26,659 bases of DNA from FEN-1219 sp035644475 (GTDB lineage Bacteria > Pseudomonadota > Gammaproteobacteria > Steroidobacterales > Rariloculaceae). The stretch covers positions 1 through 26,659 of the forward strand of contig DASQOL010000135.1 in NCBI GenBank assembly GCA_035644475.1, in the 5' to 3' direction. Below the pieces are notes generated by a model that saw only the letters and a list, made by a program, of their open reading frames with translations, ran no database searches and was not told the origin of the DNA. This document shows positions 19,283 through 26,659 of this stretch, one piece after another (the first letter of the stretch is position 1; the number at the start of each line of letters is the position of its first letter). The position numbers and the translations under genes were made by a program.

Positions 19283-21619
19283 TTGGACCGTCGATGGCTG
19301 ATTGCCGGCGCGTTGGCAGCGGCCGGGGCCGCGGTGCTCGCGTGGGCCGTCCGGTCCCGCGCGCCCGAGCGGCAGTTGGCCGTGCTCGACCGCTACTGCG
19401 TCGGCTGTCACAACGACGACGATCTCGCCGGGGGCATCTCGTTCAAGAAGCTCGACCGCACCGACCTCGGCCGTAACGCGGCCGTGTGGGAAGCCGCGGT
19501 ACGCAAGCTGCGCGCGGGCCTGATGCCGCCGAAGGGCGAGCCGCGGCCCGAGCGCGCGACGCTCGACGGCACCGCCGCGTTGCTCGAGCGCGAGCTCGAC
19601 GCGGAGTGGGCGCGCGCACCGAACGTCGGCGCGAAGCCGCTCGCCCGACTCAACCGCAGCGAGTACTTGAACGCGATCCGCGACCTGCTCGCCTACGATC
19701 CGGCGCCGATCGCGGCGGCGCTGCCCGTCGACGTGTCGCGGGCGGGCTTCGACAACATCGCCGCCGCGCTCAGCGTGTCGCCGACGCTGCTCGAAGGCTA
19801 CGCGCAGGCCGCGATGCAGATCGGCCGCCGCGCCGTAGGCGACCGCACGATGGGCCACACCGAGGTACGCTACGCGGCCGCGCCGGGTGCCGCGCAGCAG
19901 CGCCACGTGGAAGGGCTCCCGCTCGGCACGCGCGGCGGGCTCGCCGTGCTGCACAACTTCCCGCTCGACGCCGAATACGAATTCTCCGTGCAAGCCATTC
20001 TGCCCTCCTCCGGCTGGAACAACCCGACGGGCAAGCTCGTCTATTGCGACGGACCGAGCGTCGACGTCGCATTCAACGGCGCGCCCGTGAGCCTCGACGG
20101 CCGGCGGCGCTTTCGGCTGCGCGTTCCGGCAGGCCCGCAGCGGATCAGCGCGGCGCTCGTCGACGAGCAGCGCTGCGCGGGCGTCAACGAGCACTACTTG
20201 GGCGACGTCGAGGTCGGCGGCGCCGTGCTCGGCATCGTCATCGACGGACCGTACGACGCCACCGGCGCCGGCAGCACGCCGAGCCGCCGGGCGATCTTCG
20301 CGGACTGCCATCCCGATGCGGCGGCGGACGAAGCCGCCTGCGCGCGCCGGATCCTGACGCGGCTCGCGACGCGCGCGTATCGCCGTCCCGTCGATGCCGA
20401 CGGCGAGGAGCTGAAGCTCCTGATGCAGTTCTACCGGCTGGGCCGCGACGAGGGCGGCGACTTCGAGGTCGGCGTGCAGTACGCGCTGTCGCGGCTGCTC
20501 GTCGACCCGAGCTTCCTCTATCGATTCGAGCGCGAGCCGGCCGACGTGGCCGTCGGCACCGCCTTTTCGGTAGGCGACCTCGAGCTCGCGTCGCGGCTGT
20601 CGTTCTTCCTGTGGAGCAGCATCCCCGACGACGAGCTGCTCGCCGCCGCCGCCGCCGGCCAGCTCCACGACAGCCAAGTCCTCGCCGCGCAGGTCGAGCG
20701 CATGCTCACGGACGATCGCTCGCAGCGGTTCGTCGAGAACTTCGCCGGGCAATGGCTCAGGCTGCGCGAGCTCGCCGAGTTTCCCTCGCAGGATCCGAGC
20801 CTCGACGCCGACCTGCGCGACGCGTTTCGCCGCGAGACCGAGCTCCTGTTCGCCGACGTGCTGCGCGAGCGCCGCAGCGTGCTCACTCTGCTCGACGCCG
20901 ACTACACGTTCTTGAACGAGCGACTCGCGGCGCACTATGGCATCGACGGGGTGCGCGACAGCTACATGCGCCGCGTCGCGTTGCCGGCCGACAGCCCGCG
21001 GCGCGGGTTGCTCGGTCACGGCAGCCTCCTCACCGCGACGTCGGCGCCCAATCGGACCTCGCCGGTGGTCCGCGGCCAATGGATCGTGCAGAACCTGCTC
21101 GGCGCGGCGGTGCCGAATCCGCCGCCGGGCGCCGCGGCCGATCTCTCCAAGGAAGCGGCGAAGGCCGAGAATCTCGCCGGCGACACGGTGCGCGAGCGGC
21201 TCGAGGCACACCGCGCAAACCCGACCTGCGCCGCGTGTCACGCGATCATGGATCCGCTCGGCTTCGCGCTCGAAAACTTCGACCTCGTCGGCCGCTGGCG
21301 CGACCAGGAAGACGGCCGGCCGATCGACGCGGCCGCCGTGATGACCGACGGCACGCAAATCGCGGGACCCGCCGACCTGCGGCGCGCGCTCTTGGCGCGC
21401 TCCGGCGCGTTCGTGACCGCGCTCACCGAACGGCTGATGACCTACGCACTCGGTCGCGAGCTCGACTACTACGACATGCCGGTGGTGCGGGGCGTGGTCC
21501 GCGCGGCAGAGGCCAAGGGCACCACGCTCGACGCGCTCGTACAGGCGATCGTCGCGAGCGATACCTTTCAGAAGCGGACGAAAACCGACGCCGAGCCTGC
21601 AGTCGCCGCGAGTCGCTAG
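19283..21619 (+). CDS. DUF1587/1592/1588/1585 multidomain protein with CxxCH sites
   Basis: TTG 19283 is the likely start: GGGAGG lies six bases before it and the sequence continues directly into DRRWLIAGALAAAGAAVLAWAV, a membrane anchor or signal. The 778-residue product shows the standard order of this family. A Planctomycete-type cytochrome site comes first (C39-V-G-C42-H43), then DUF1587 (LARLNRSEYLNAIRDLLAYDP), DUF1595/1592 (ILTRLATRAYRRPVD, FLWSSIPDDELL), DUF1588 (GHGSLLTATSAPNRTSPVVRG) and DUF1585 (RLMTYALGRELDYYDMP). A second C649-A-A-C652-H653 precedes MDPLGFALENFD. It is probably a periplasmic haem-containing protein. Relatives are abundant in polymer- and organic-matter-degrading bacteria, but no activity is proven. 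It probably forms a unit with the next gene. Confidence 0.88.
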   Translation: MDRRWLIAGALAAAGAAVLAWAVRSRAPERQLAVLDRYCVGCHNDDDLAGGISFKKLDRTDLGRNAAVWEAAVRKLRAGLMPPKGEPRPERATLDGTAALLERELDAEWARAPNVGAKPLARLNRSEYLNAIRDLLAYDPAPIAAALPVDVSRAGFDNIAAALSVSPTLLEGYAQAAMQIGRRAVGDRTMGHTEVRYAAAPGAAQQRHVEGLPLGTRGGLAVLHNFPLDAEYEFSVQAILPSSGWNNPTGKLVYCDGPSVDVAFNGAPVSLDGRRRFRLRVPAGPQRISAALVDEQRCAGVNEHYLGDVEVGGAVLGIVIDGPYDATGAGSTPSRRAIFADCHPDAAADEAACARRILTRLATRAYRRPVDADGEELKLLMQFYRLGRDEGGDFEVGVQYALSRLLVDPSFLYRFEREPADVAVGTAFSVGDLELASRLSFFLWSSIPDDELLAAAAAGQLHDSQVLAAQVERMLTDDRSQRFVENFAGQWLRLRELAEFPSQDPSLDADLRDAFRRETELLFADVLRERRSVLTLLDADYTFLNERLAAHYGIDGVRDSYMRRVALPADSPRRGLLGHGSLLTATSAPNRTSPVVRGQWIVQNLLGAAVPNPPPGAAADLSKEAAKAENLAGDTVRERLEAHRANPTCAACHAIMDPLGFALENFDLVGRWRDQEDGRPIDAAAVMTDGTQIAGPADLRRALLARSGAFVTALTERLMTYALGRELDYYDMPVVRGVVRAAEAKGTTLDALVQAIVASDTFQKRTKTDAEPAVAASR

Positions 21620-21686
21620 TGACTTTGCGGGCGGGCGCGAAGATGCTTAGCGCGCCCGGCCGAAGACCATCGAACAAGGGGGAACC

Positions 21687-22217
21687 ATGCGCGCGCCTAC
21701 TTACAGAATAGTATCAACAACTGTTTCTATCCTATTGTTATCGTTAATATCGTTAGGCCCGCTTCGGGCCGCCACCGACCTCGAATCACTCGCGGCCCGG
21801 GTCCAGGTGCTCGAGGACCGCGAGGCGATCCGCGCGCTGATCCTCGCCTACGGCCAAGCTCACGACCACCGCGACTACCGCACGTTCGCGAGCCTGTTCG
21901 CGCAGAACGGCGAGTGGGTCGGCGGTTTGGGGACGGCCAAGGGTCCGGAGGCCATCTTCCAGCTCATGGACAAGACCATCGGCCATAACCCGAAGCCGAA
22001 CGGCTCCGGCACCTACCACGTGTTGACCAACGACCAGATCGAGATCAAGGGCGACCTCGCGTCGGCGACCACCAAGTGGATCTACATCACGCCGGGACCG
22101 GACGGCGCGCCGAAGCTCGTCTACCTCGGCCACTACGACGACAAATTCATCCGCGAGAACGGCGCCTGGAAATTCCTGCGGCGCGAGGCGCCGGCGGACA
22201 TCCCCGTCACGAAGTGA
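21687..22217 (+). CDS. Exported SnoaL-like (NTF2-fold) protein
   Basis: ATG 21687 follows AAGGGGGAA. The 176-residue product starts with a signal peptide (TTVSILLLSLISLGPLRAA). It continues with a SnoaL_4-type domain: LAARVQVLEDREAIRALILAYGQAHDHRDYRTFASLFAQNGEWVGGLGTAKGP, then TYHVLTNDQIEIKGDLASATTKWIYIT and FIRENGAWKFLRREA. Asp/His positions in AHDHRDYRTF recall the catalytic or binding region of SnoaL_4/scytalone-dehydratase-like proteins. The signal-peptide codons at 21705-21755 are strikingly AT-rich. It lies 67 bp after the DUF1592-family gene. A shared role in handling an extracytoplasmic small molecule is an inference. Confidence 0.85.
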   Translation: MRAPTYRIVSTTVSILLLSLISLGPLRAATDLESLAARVQVLEDREAIRALILAYGQAHDHRDYRTFASLFAQNGEWVGGLGTAKGPEAIFQLMDKTIGHNPKPNGSGTYHVLTNDQIEIKGDLASATTKWIYITPGPDGAPKLVYLGHYDDKFIRENGAWKFLRREAPADIPVTK

Positions 22218-22219
22218 CC

Positions 22220-22248
22220 GGTGTCAGGCATTCGCGGTGTCTGACACC
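22220..22248. repeat. GGTGTCTGACACC-type palindromic repeat
   Basis: GGTGTCAG (22220-22227) pairs with CTGACACC (22241-22248). The second arm is itself part of the palindrome GGTGTCTGACACC (22236-22248). It lies between the stop at 22217 and the converging gene ending at 22272, and a further ATGACACC follows at about 22258. It could act as a terminator or as a REP-type element. Confidence 0.7.
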
Positions 22249-22271
22249 TTTGATGTATGACACCAGGCCAA

Positions 22272-22766
22272 TCAGCGCCCGTTGAACGCCCTTTCGAGCT
22301 TCGCGACGTCGAATTTTACCTGCCGCAGCATTTCCTCGGCCGCACGCTTGGCCTTCGCTCTATCCGACGACGTGAGCATCTCACCGAGCACAGCCGGCAC
22401 GATCTGCCAGCGGACGCCGTACTTGTCGATGATCCAGCCGCAGGCCTGGGGCTTGCCGCCGTTCTCGAGCAAGGCGTTCCAGCAGCGATCGATCTCCGCC
22501 TGCGACTCGCAGCTCACCATCAAGGAGATAGCGTCATTGAACGGGTCGTGCGGGCCCGCGCTCATGGCCATGAACGCTTGCCCGCAGAGCGTGAACTCGA
22601 CCACCGAGACGGAGCCCGCGGGCCCGCTCGGCGACTCGGCGGGCAACGCGGTCACCCGATCCACGCGCGAGTTAGGGAACACGCTCGCATAGAACCGCGC
22701 GGCTTCCTCGGCCCCGCGTGCGTACCAGAGATGCGGAACGATCTTTTGGCTGGGTGCGTTGGTCAC
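22272..22766 (-). CDS. PhnB-like VOC protein (3-dmu-9_3-mt domain, PF06983)
   Basis: The likely start is GTG 22766 (VTNAPSQKIVPHLWYARGAEEAARFY), just after AGGAGGT. The longer frame from 22850 has no such site. The 164-residue product shows the PhnB pattern: PHLWYARGAEEAARFYASVFPNSRV, then VVEFTLCGQAFMAMSAGPHDPFNDAISLMVSCESQAEIDRCWNALLENGG and QACGWIIDKYGVRWQIVP. This family is misleadingly labelled as a ubiquinone methyltransferase; it is a small VOC fold of unknown activity. It is cytoplasmic. The MBL-fold gene lies upstream on the same strand, 155 bp away, with a palindromic repeat between. Confidence 0.87.
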   Translation of the reverse strand: MTNAPSQKIVPHLWYARGAEEAARFYASVFPNSRVDRVTALPAESPSGPAGSVSVVEFTLCGQAFMAMSAGPHDPFNDAISLMVSCESQAEIDRCWNALLENGGKPQACGWIIDKYGVRWQIVPAVLGEMLTSSDRAKAKRAAEEMLRQVKFDVAKLERAFNGR

Positions 22767-22882
22767 GACGTACCTCCTCGGGACACGACAACCGACAATC
22801 GGCGTCCTACAGCCATGCGACGAATGAGGCGCTCTGAATTCGACATCCAAACCGCGGGAATTTCGTTCGCCATCGGCGACCT

Positions 22883-22911
22883 GGTGTCAGGCACGGTGGG
22901 TACCCGACACC
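22883..22911. repeat. GGTGTC...GACACC palindromic repeat
   Basis: GGTGTC (22883-22888) is inverted at 22906-22911 (GACACC), with an inner GGGTACCC palindrome at 22898-22905. It lies 10 bp downstream of the MBL gene stop. It belongs with the repeats at 2257, 5856 and 22220. Confidence 0.6.
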
Positions 22912-22920
22912 AAGCAGGCG

Positions 22921-23661
22921 TCAGGCGGCCTTGCGCGCCGCCGTGAGCACGCCCGCTAGCTCGCGCAAAAGCCGGGCGCCGTCGCCGCGCCACGCGCTGC
23001 CGTGCATCACCGCCAGCGTGGTCGGCTCCTCGCGCGCGAGGCGCTCGAGGATCGCCCCGGTCTGCGGAGCGTGCGCGTAGTAGTCCATCGGCGCGCGAAA
23101 TCGCTCGCTCGGACCGAGGATGTCCGTCTCCGTGAGTGCGACCTCGCCCGCGCCGCCCTGGGTGAACAGGTCGCCGCAGAAGAAAGTGCGCGTGCTCGTC
23201 TCGAGCATCAGGCCGCACTCCCACGCGTGCGGCATGTGCGGCGTGTCGAACCAGCGCACCGTGCGGCGCCCGAGCGATAGCTCCTCACCGTCGCCGAGCG
23301 CCCGCGGCGCGCGATTCGCGAAGTCGCCCACCGACACCATGGCCGCGAGCTGGCTGCACACCGGCACCGCGTTCGGCGCGACGCCGAGGAAGTCGTTCAG
23401 CGCGCCGCATTCGTCCGCCTCGAAGTGCGAGAGACCGACGTAGCGCAGCCGCTCTAGCGGCAGCACCCGGCTCACGGCTTCGCTCACGAGCGGAAACATC
23501 TGCCGCAACCCCGTGTGGAACAGGAACGGCGCGTCGTCCACGATCAGGTATTGGTTGAAGTTGAACTGGCCGGGCCCCGGAAGGGCCACCGGGGTGTTGA
23601 TCCGGTAGATGCCGTCCGCGATCTCCTGGATGTTCGTGCCGGACTGCGCGTTAGTGATCAT
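22921..23661 (-). CDS. MBL-fold hydrolase/oxidoreductase, flavodiiron-like ODP type
   Basis: The 246-residue soluble protein has the metallo-beta-lactamase core. NFNQYLIVDDAPFLFHTGL precedes the metal motif H79-F-E81-A-D83-E84, then H142 and H145 in TPHMPHAW, D164 in FFCGDLF and H220 in VMHGSAW. The HxExD form, instead of HxHxDH, is the signature of flavodiiron-type di-iron domains that reduce oxygen or nitric oxide. The following His of that family is Glu here. No flavodoxin domain is attached, so electrons would have to come from a separate partner. A hydrolase role cannot be excluded. A 9-bp inverted repeat at 23693-23719 lies 32 bp upstream of ATG 23661. The start has GGAG eight bases upstream. 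Confidence 0.85.
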   Translation of the reverse strand: MITNAQSGTNIQEIADGIYRINTPVALPGPGQFNFNQYLIVDDAPFLFHTGLRQMFPLVSEAVSRVLPLERLRYVGLSHFEADECGALNDFLGVAPNAVPVCSQLAAMVSVGDFANRAPRALGDGEELSLGRRTVRWFDTPHMPHAWECGLMLETSTRTFFCGDLFTQGGAGEVALTETDILGPSERFRAPMDYYAHAPQTGAILERLAREEPTTLAVMHGSAWRGDGARLLRELAGVLTAARKAA

Positions 23662-23692
23662 CGGTCAGCTCCATGGTGGAAATGCCCCGTCA

Positions 23693-23719
23693 GTGTAACG
23701 AGACGGCAAGTCGTTACAC
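23693..23719. promoter_or_regulatory. Operator-like 9-bp inverted repeat (GTGTAACGA / TCGTTACAC)
   Basis: GTGTAACGA (23693-23701) and TCGTTACAC (23711-23719) are perfect inverses separated by nine bases. They lie upstream of the MBL gene and after the GGDEF-EAL stop. The size and spacing suit a TetR- or MarR-type dimer. A terminator is less likely, as no T tract follows. Confidence 0.55.
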
Positions 23720-23765
23720 GCTCAGGGCCGGCCGGCCGCCGCGCACCCGGTCCGAGACCACCGCC

Positions 23766-25994
23766 TCAGAGCGACCGCTGCCGCAGAACGGCGGCTCGTC
23801 GCCGAGACGCCCGCGGTTTCGCGGCGACAGCGAGCGGCGCTGGCAACGTCGCCGCCTTGACTTCCGCCGACGGCCTGCCGAGGAAGTATCCCTGCGCGTA
23901 GGCCACACCGAGCCCGTCGAGCAGGCCCAGCGTCTCATGGTCTTTGACGTGCTCGGCGATGGTTTCGCACTCCGTCGCCGCGGCGACTTCGGCGATCGCG
24001 GCCACGATCCTTTGATCCACGGCGTCCTCGGCGAGGTTGGCCACGAAGCTACCGTCGATCTTGACGAACGCGACCGGTAGGTTCTTGAGGTAGCTGTAAG
24101 AGCAGTAGCCCGAGCCGAAATCGTCGATAGCGAATCGACAGCCGCGCTCGACCAGCTCGGCCATCTGCGTTGCCGCCGCAGCGGGACTACGCATCGCTAT
24201 CTGCTCGGTGATCTCGATGATGATCGCGTCGGGCGGCACGCCGGTGGCGCGGAGCTCCATTTCGAGGCTCCTGCAGAAATCCGACCGGTCGAACGTGCTG
24301 CCGGACACGTTCAGCGTGAAGCAGGTGTCGCGGCGCACGGTGCGCAGCGCCGCCAGGCTCCGCAGCGACTGCCGTATCACCCAATAGTCGATGTCGGCCG
24401 TCAATCCCAGGCGCGCGGCGGCCGGCAGGAACGCACCCGGGAACGCGAGCTCGCCGTCATCGAGCTGCATACGCAGCAGCACTTCGTAGTACGCCGTCTC
24501 GCGCGTGCGGATGTTCACGATGGGCTGGTAGTGCAGAACGAACGCGTCCTGCTTCAGCGCCGCCTGGATCCTCTGACACCAGTCGGCATCCGCGGCGATC
24601 TCGGCGATCTCTTTGCTCGACACCTTATAGAAGAAGAATTGATTGCGGCCGTTCGACTTCGCTTGGTAGCAAGCCGTATCGGCGCGGCTCAGCAGCTTGG
24701 CCGGCTTGTCCCTCGAGCCGCGAATCATCGTGGCTCCGATGCTGCAACGGATGTTCAGCGATCGACCGCCTTCGAAGAACGACTCCCCTTGCATGCGGTC
24801 GACGAGGTCGCCGCAAATTGCTGCCGCCTCTCTCTTGCCCACACACCGCAACAGAACCACGAACTCGTCGCCGCCGAATCGCGCGACGACGTCCCCCGGG
24901 CGGACGCTCGCCTTGAGCCGATCCGCGGCGAGCTTCAGCACGCGGTCGCCGACGCCGTGGCTCAAAGAGTCGTTGATGTACTTGAACTGATCGAGGTCGA
25001 CGAACAACAGCGCGCTCGTGTGCCCGTGCTCCGCGGCCGATTCGATTTCCCGCCCGAGCAGATCGTGGAAAGCAGCGCGGTTGGGCAAGCCGGTCAGATC
25101 ATCCCGGCTCGCGAGGTGAGTCAGTTTTTGATCGCGCTCGTCGAGCGCGCTGGCCGTCGCGCGCAGAGCGTTCGCAACCGCGACGATCTCGCGATGGCCG
25201 GACGTCGTTACGCTGAAGTCCGTCTGGCCGAGCGCGAGCCGCCGGAGCGGCGCCTGCAACGCCGAGAGGGGCAAGAGAGCGCGCCGACAGATCAACCAGA
25301 AGGCTGTCGTGAGCAGAACGAGCACGCCGGCGCCGATCGCAACGACCATGAGAGTGGCTCGGACTTCGTACGCGAGGTACCTGCTGAAGTCGAGCCCGAG
25401 CTCGACATAGCCCATCAAGGTCTCGTCGACCGCGGTCGAGCTCGGATCGAAGCCGAGCAGGCCGTCGCTGGGCACGGACTGCGCCCAGATCGGCTTGGCG
25501 ATGCGAACGACCGGCTTGTCGAGGAACGCAGTGTCGACGAGGTGGCGCGGCGAGTCCTGGGGTCGGCCCGCGAGCTCCCCTAGTCGAGCAGCCTCGAGCG
25601 GCGCCATCGCCGCGCCGCCGCGCCCGGTGAGCTCGGCAAAGATCTGCTCGCCCGATTCCGAGTAGTAGCGCACGAACAGGATTTCGTCGAAGCGATCGAG
25701 GTCGGCTTCCGCGCGCGGGTACTTCTCGATGTCGTCGGCGATGTAGAGCGGCGTGCCGAGCTCGTCGAGATCGTCGAGCCATTGCTCTCCCCAGGTGCGC
25801 ATGTGGTCGCGGATCACCAGCGTCGACGCCCACCAAATCCCCCCGAACGCGAGCGCGCCGATGACCGTGGCCACGGCCAGTTGCAGAGTGAGGATCTCGC
25901 CGATCAGGCTGCGGCGCCGAGCATGGGCAACGGCCCGCGCGAACCATAGCCGCGCGGCTCGCTTGATCCGGATCGCCCCGTTCCAGTGACGCAT
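23766..25994 (-). CDS. Membrane GGDEF-EAL cyclic-di-GMP enzyme with periplasmic sensor
   Basis: ATG 25994 follows GGGAGG and gives 742 residues. A frame extension to 26096 overlaps the upstream gene and is rejected. Order: membrane helix about 32-60, periplasmic sensor about 61-211, second helix 212-235, HAMP-like linker to about 290. A GGDEF domain follows with G374-G-D-E-F378 and the inhibitory site R365-P-G-D368. The EAL domain has E504 (in EVLLR), N562, E594, D624-D625, K645, E681 and Q701. All residues needed for both synthesis and breakdown of cyclic-di-GMP appear to be kept, including the product-inhibition site. It sits 37 bp after a PF04392 substrate-binding gene, which probably feeds a signal to its sensor. 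The C-terminal tail is basic (RASRRRAAVLRQRSL). Confidence 0.93.
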   Translation of the reverse strand: MRHWNGAIRIKRAARLWFARAVAHARRRSLIGEILTLQLAVATVIGALAFGGIWWASTLVIRDHMRTWGEQWLDDLDELGTPLYIADDIEKYPRAEADLDRFDEILFVRYYSESGEQIFAELTGRGGAAMAPLEAARLGELAGRPQDSPRHLVDTAFLDKPVVRIAKPIWAQSVPSDGLLGFDPSSTAVDETLMGYVELGLDFSRYLAYEVRATLMVVAIGAGVLVLLTTAFWLICRRALLPLSALQAPLRRLALGQTDFSVTTSGHREIVAVANALRATASALDERDQKLTHLASRDDLTGLPNRAAFHDLLGREIESAAEHGHTSALLFVDLDQFKYINDSLSHGVGDRVLKLAADRLKASVRPGDVVARFGGDEFVVLLRCVGKREAAAICGDLVDRMQGESFFEGGRSLNIRCSIGATMIRGSRDKPAKLLSRADTACYQAKSNGRNQFFFYKVSSKEIAEIAADADWCQRIQAALKQDAFVLHYQPIVNIRTRETAYYEVLLRMQLDDGELAFPGAFLPAAARLGLTADIDYWVIRQSLRSLAALRTVRRDTCFTLNVSGSTFDRSDFCRSLEMELRATGVPPDAIIIEITEQIAMRSPAAAATQMAELVERGCRFAIDDFGSGYCSYSYLKNLPVAFVKIDGSFVANLAEDAVDQRIVAAIAEVAAATECETIAEHVKDHETLGLLDGLGVAYAQGYFLGRPSAEVKAATLPAPLAVAAKPRASRRRAAVLRQRSL

Positions 25995-26031
25995 GCGCGT
26001 ACCTCCCCACGTTTTCGACGAACCGATACGC

Positions 26032-26659
26032 TCAGCGCGCGGCCGCGGCGCGCTCCACGGAGGGCACAAGACCCATTCGCCGGGCGACCTCGCCATTCAC
26101 TCGCGTGTGAATCGCCGTCAGAGGCAGCATGTCCGGCCCGAGAATGCGGCCGCTGTCGTCGACGGCGTCGAGCCGCTCCAGCACTCGGTCGACCACGTCG
26201 CGTGGATCGGCCGTCGAGCTCAAGAGCGCACCCATCGCGAGGAGGTTGTCCCCGAACGCGGCGATCTGCTTGGTGTGTTTGGCGCTGTACGAAAAGATCG
26301 CGCGTACGACGTCGGGGCTCAGTATTCGGTTGTCCGGAAGGAGCCAGAGGCCGTCGACGTACGGCGCCAGCTCCTTGAACTCGTGCAGCGCTTCGCGATC
26401 CGATTGGACCACCCTCGCCGTGAGCTCGATGCCGACGGACGCCGCCGCCTGTCGCATCTCCGCGAGCAACGGGTCGTGCCCCGCGCCCGTAACGACGCCG
26501 ATGTGATGGAGGTTGCGCGCCAGCGCCTGCCATGAGCGCAACTGGAGGTCGACCGGCGGCAGAAGATCCACGCCTTTCGACTTCGCAGAAATCAGGAGAT
26601 GGTCCTGATAGTTGTAGACCTGGCAGAAGACCATCGGCGTGTCCGCGACGCCGCGCGCC
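26032..26659 (-). CDS. ABC-type substrate-binding protein, PF04392 (TrpX-like), C-terminal part
   Basis: The frame runs off the right edge of the window, so the N-terminus and any signal peptide are missing. It ends at TGA 26032. About 209 residues remain: VADTPMVFCQVYNYQDHLL, then NLHHIGVVTGAGHDPLLAEMRQAAASVGIELTARVV, FKELAPYVDGLWLLPDNRILSPDVVRAIFSYSAKHTKQIAAFGDNLLAMGALLS. This is the PF04392 periplasmic-binding order, whose members bind aromatic amino acids or other ligands. No permease or ATPase gene follows. The next gene (37 bp on) is a membrane cyclic-di-GMP enzyme. The protein is therefore probably a sensory input subunit and not part of a transporter (inference). Confidence 0.85.
   Translation of the reverse strand, partial: ARGVADTPMVFCQVYNYQDHLLISAKSKGVDLLPPVDLQLRSWQALARNLHHIGVVTGAGHDPLLAEMRQAAASVGIELTARVVQSDREALHEFKELAPYVDGLWLLPDNRILSPDVVRAIFSYSAKHTKQIAAFGDNLLAMGALLSSTADPRDVVDRVLERLDAVDDSGRILGPDMLPLTAIHTRVNGEVARRMGLVPSVERAAAAR

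Noticed and set aside
19202..21358. A 718-codon minus-strand frame antisense to the DUF1592-family gene
   Set aside because: Low-complexity Arg/Ala/Val/Glu sequence. The plus-strand frame has all family motifs.
22272..22766. Ubiquinone biosynthesis methyltransferase
   Set aside because: The PF06983 label derives from an old annotation. The sequence has no SAM-binding motif and is a VOC/PhnB-like fold.

Overview
The window is about 68-70% G+C, densely coded and carries strong Shine-Dalgarno signals. It looks like a chromosomal segment of a high-GC, free-living proteobacterium. The mix of families fits an uncultured gammaproteobacterium of the Steroidobacter/Nevskia type, but the taxon is an inference. 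These families are a DUF1592/DUF1588 haem-type protein, DUF6152, WGDPDLQG-type exported proteins, two PQQ enzymes, DUF1428 and PF04392-GGDEF-EAL. I see no rRNA, tRNA, CRISPR array, integrase or transposase gene.

Layout. 1-1047 (minus): an exported Rieske protein followed by a PQQ alcohol dehydrogenase that runs off the left edge. 1122-1363: a 242-bp inverted-repeat element. 1379-2251 (plus): a DUF6929-like protein. 2302-4194 (minus): a GIY-YIG protein and an MdtD-like MFS exporter. 4354-5853 (plus): a Tat-exported FAD oxidase. 5944-7280 (minus): two coupled NTF2-like proteins and a Nudix hydrolase. 7433-8590 (plus): DUF1428 and a coiled-coil protein. 8618-9615 (minus): an exported VOC protein and DUF6152. 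9803-10873 (plus): a lipoprotein of the WGDPDLQG family. 10870-11706 (minus): an XRE regulator, divergent from a SAM methyltransferase (11790-12557). 12554-13339 (minus): exonuclease III. 13412-14659 (plus): an exported PQQ sugar dehydrogenase. 14700-14873 (minus): a small AbrB/VapB-like protein. 15128-16137 (minus): an ECF sigma factor and its putative anti-sigma factor, divergent from a small membrane protein (16277-16639). 16727-18743 (plus): two exported proteins, the second a paralogue of the lipoprotein. 18695-19135 (minus): a four-helix membrane protein. 19283-22217 (plus): a DUF1592-family protein and an exported SnoaL-like protein. 22272-23661 (minus): a PhnB-like VOC protein and an MBL-fold protein. 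23766-26659 (minus): a GGDEF-EAL protein and a PF04392 substrate-binding protein cut by the right edge.

How the genes work together. Much of the content is envelope or periplasm oriented: PQQ and FAD oxidases, a Rieske carrier, CxxCH proteins and several exported proteins of unknown function. Three control modules are visible. One is the ECF sigma/anti-sigma pair with a divergent target gene. Another is the XRE regulator divergent from the methyltransferase. The last is the substrate-binding protein with a cyclic-di-GMP enzyme.

The most interesting non-coding signals are two. First, a mirror-image pair of ECF-type promoters at 16147-16219, with identical motifs and a 15-nt spacer on both strands. 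Second, a set of dispersed intergenic palindromes. One of these, at 1207-1256 and inverted at 9719-9768, keeps an identical 10-nt loop while its 8-bp stem changes by compensatory substitutions. Other palindromes share a GTCTGAC or GTGTCTCAC core and resemble REP/RAYT-type repeats.
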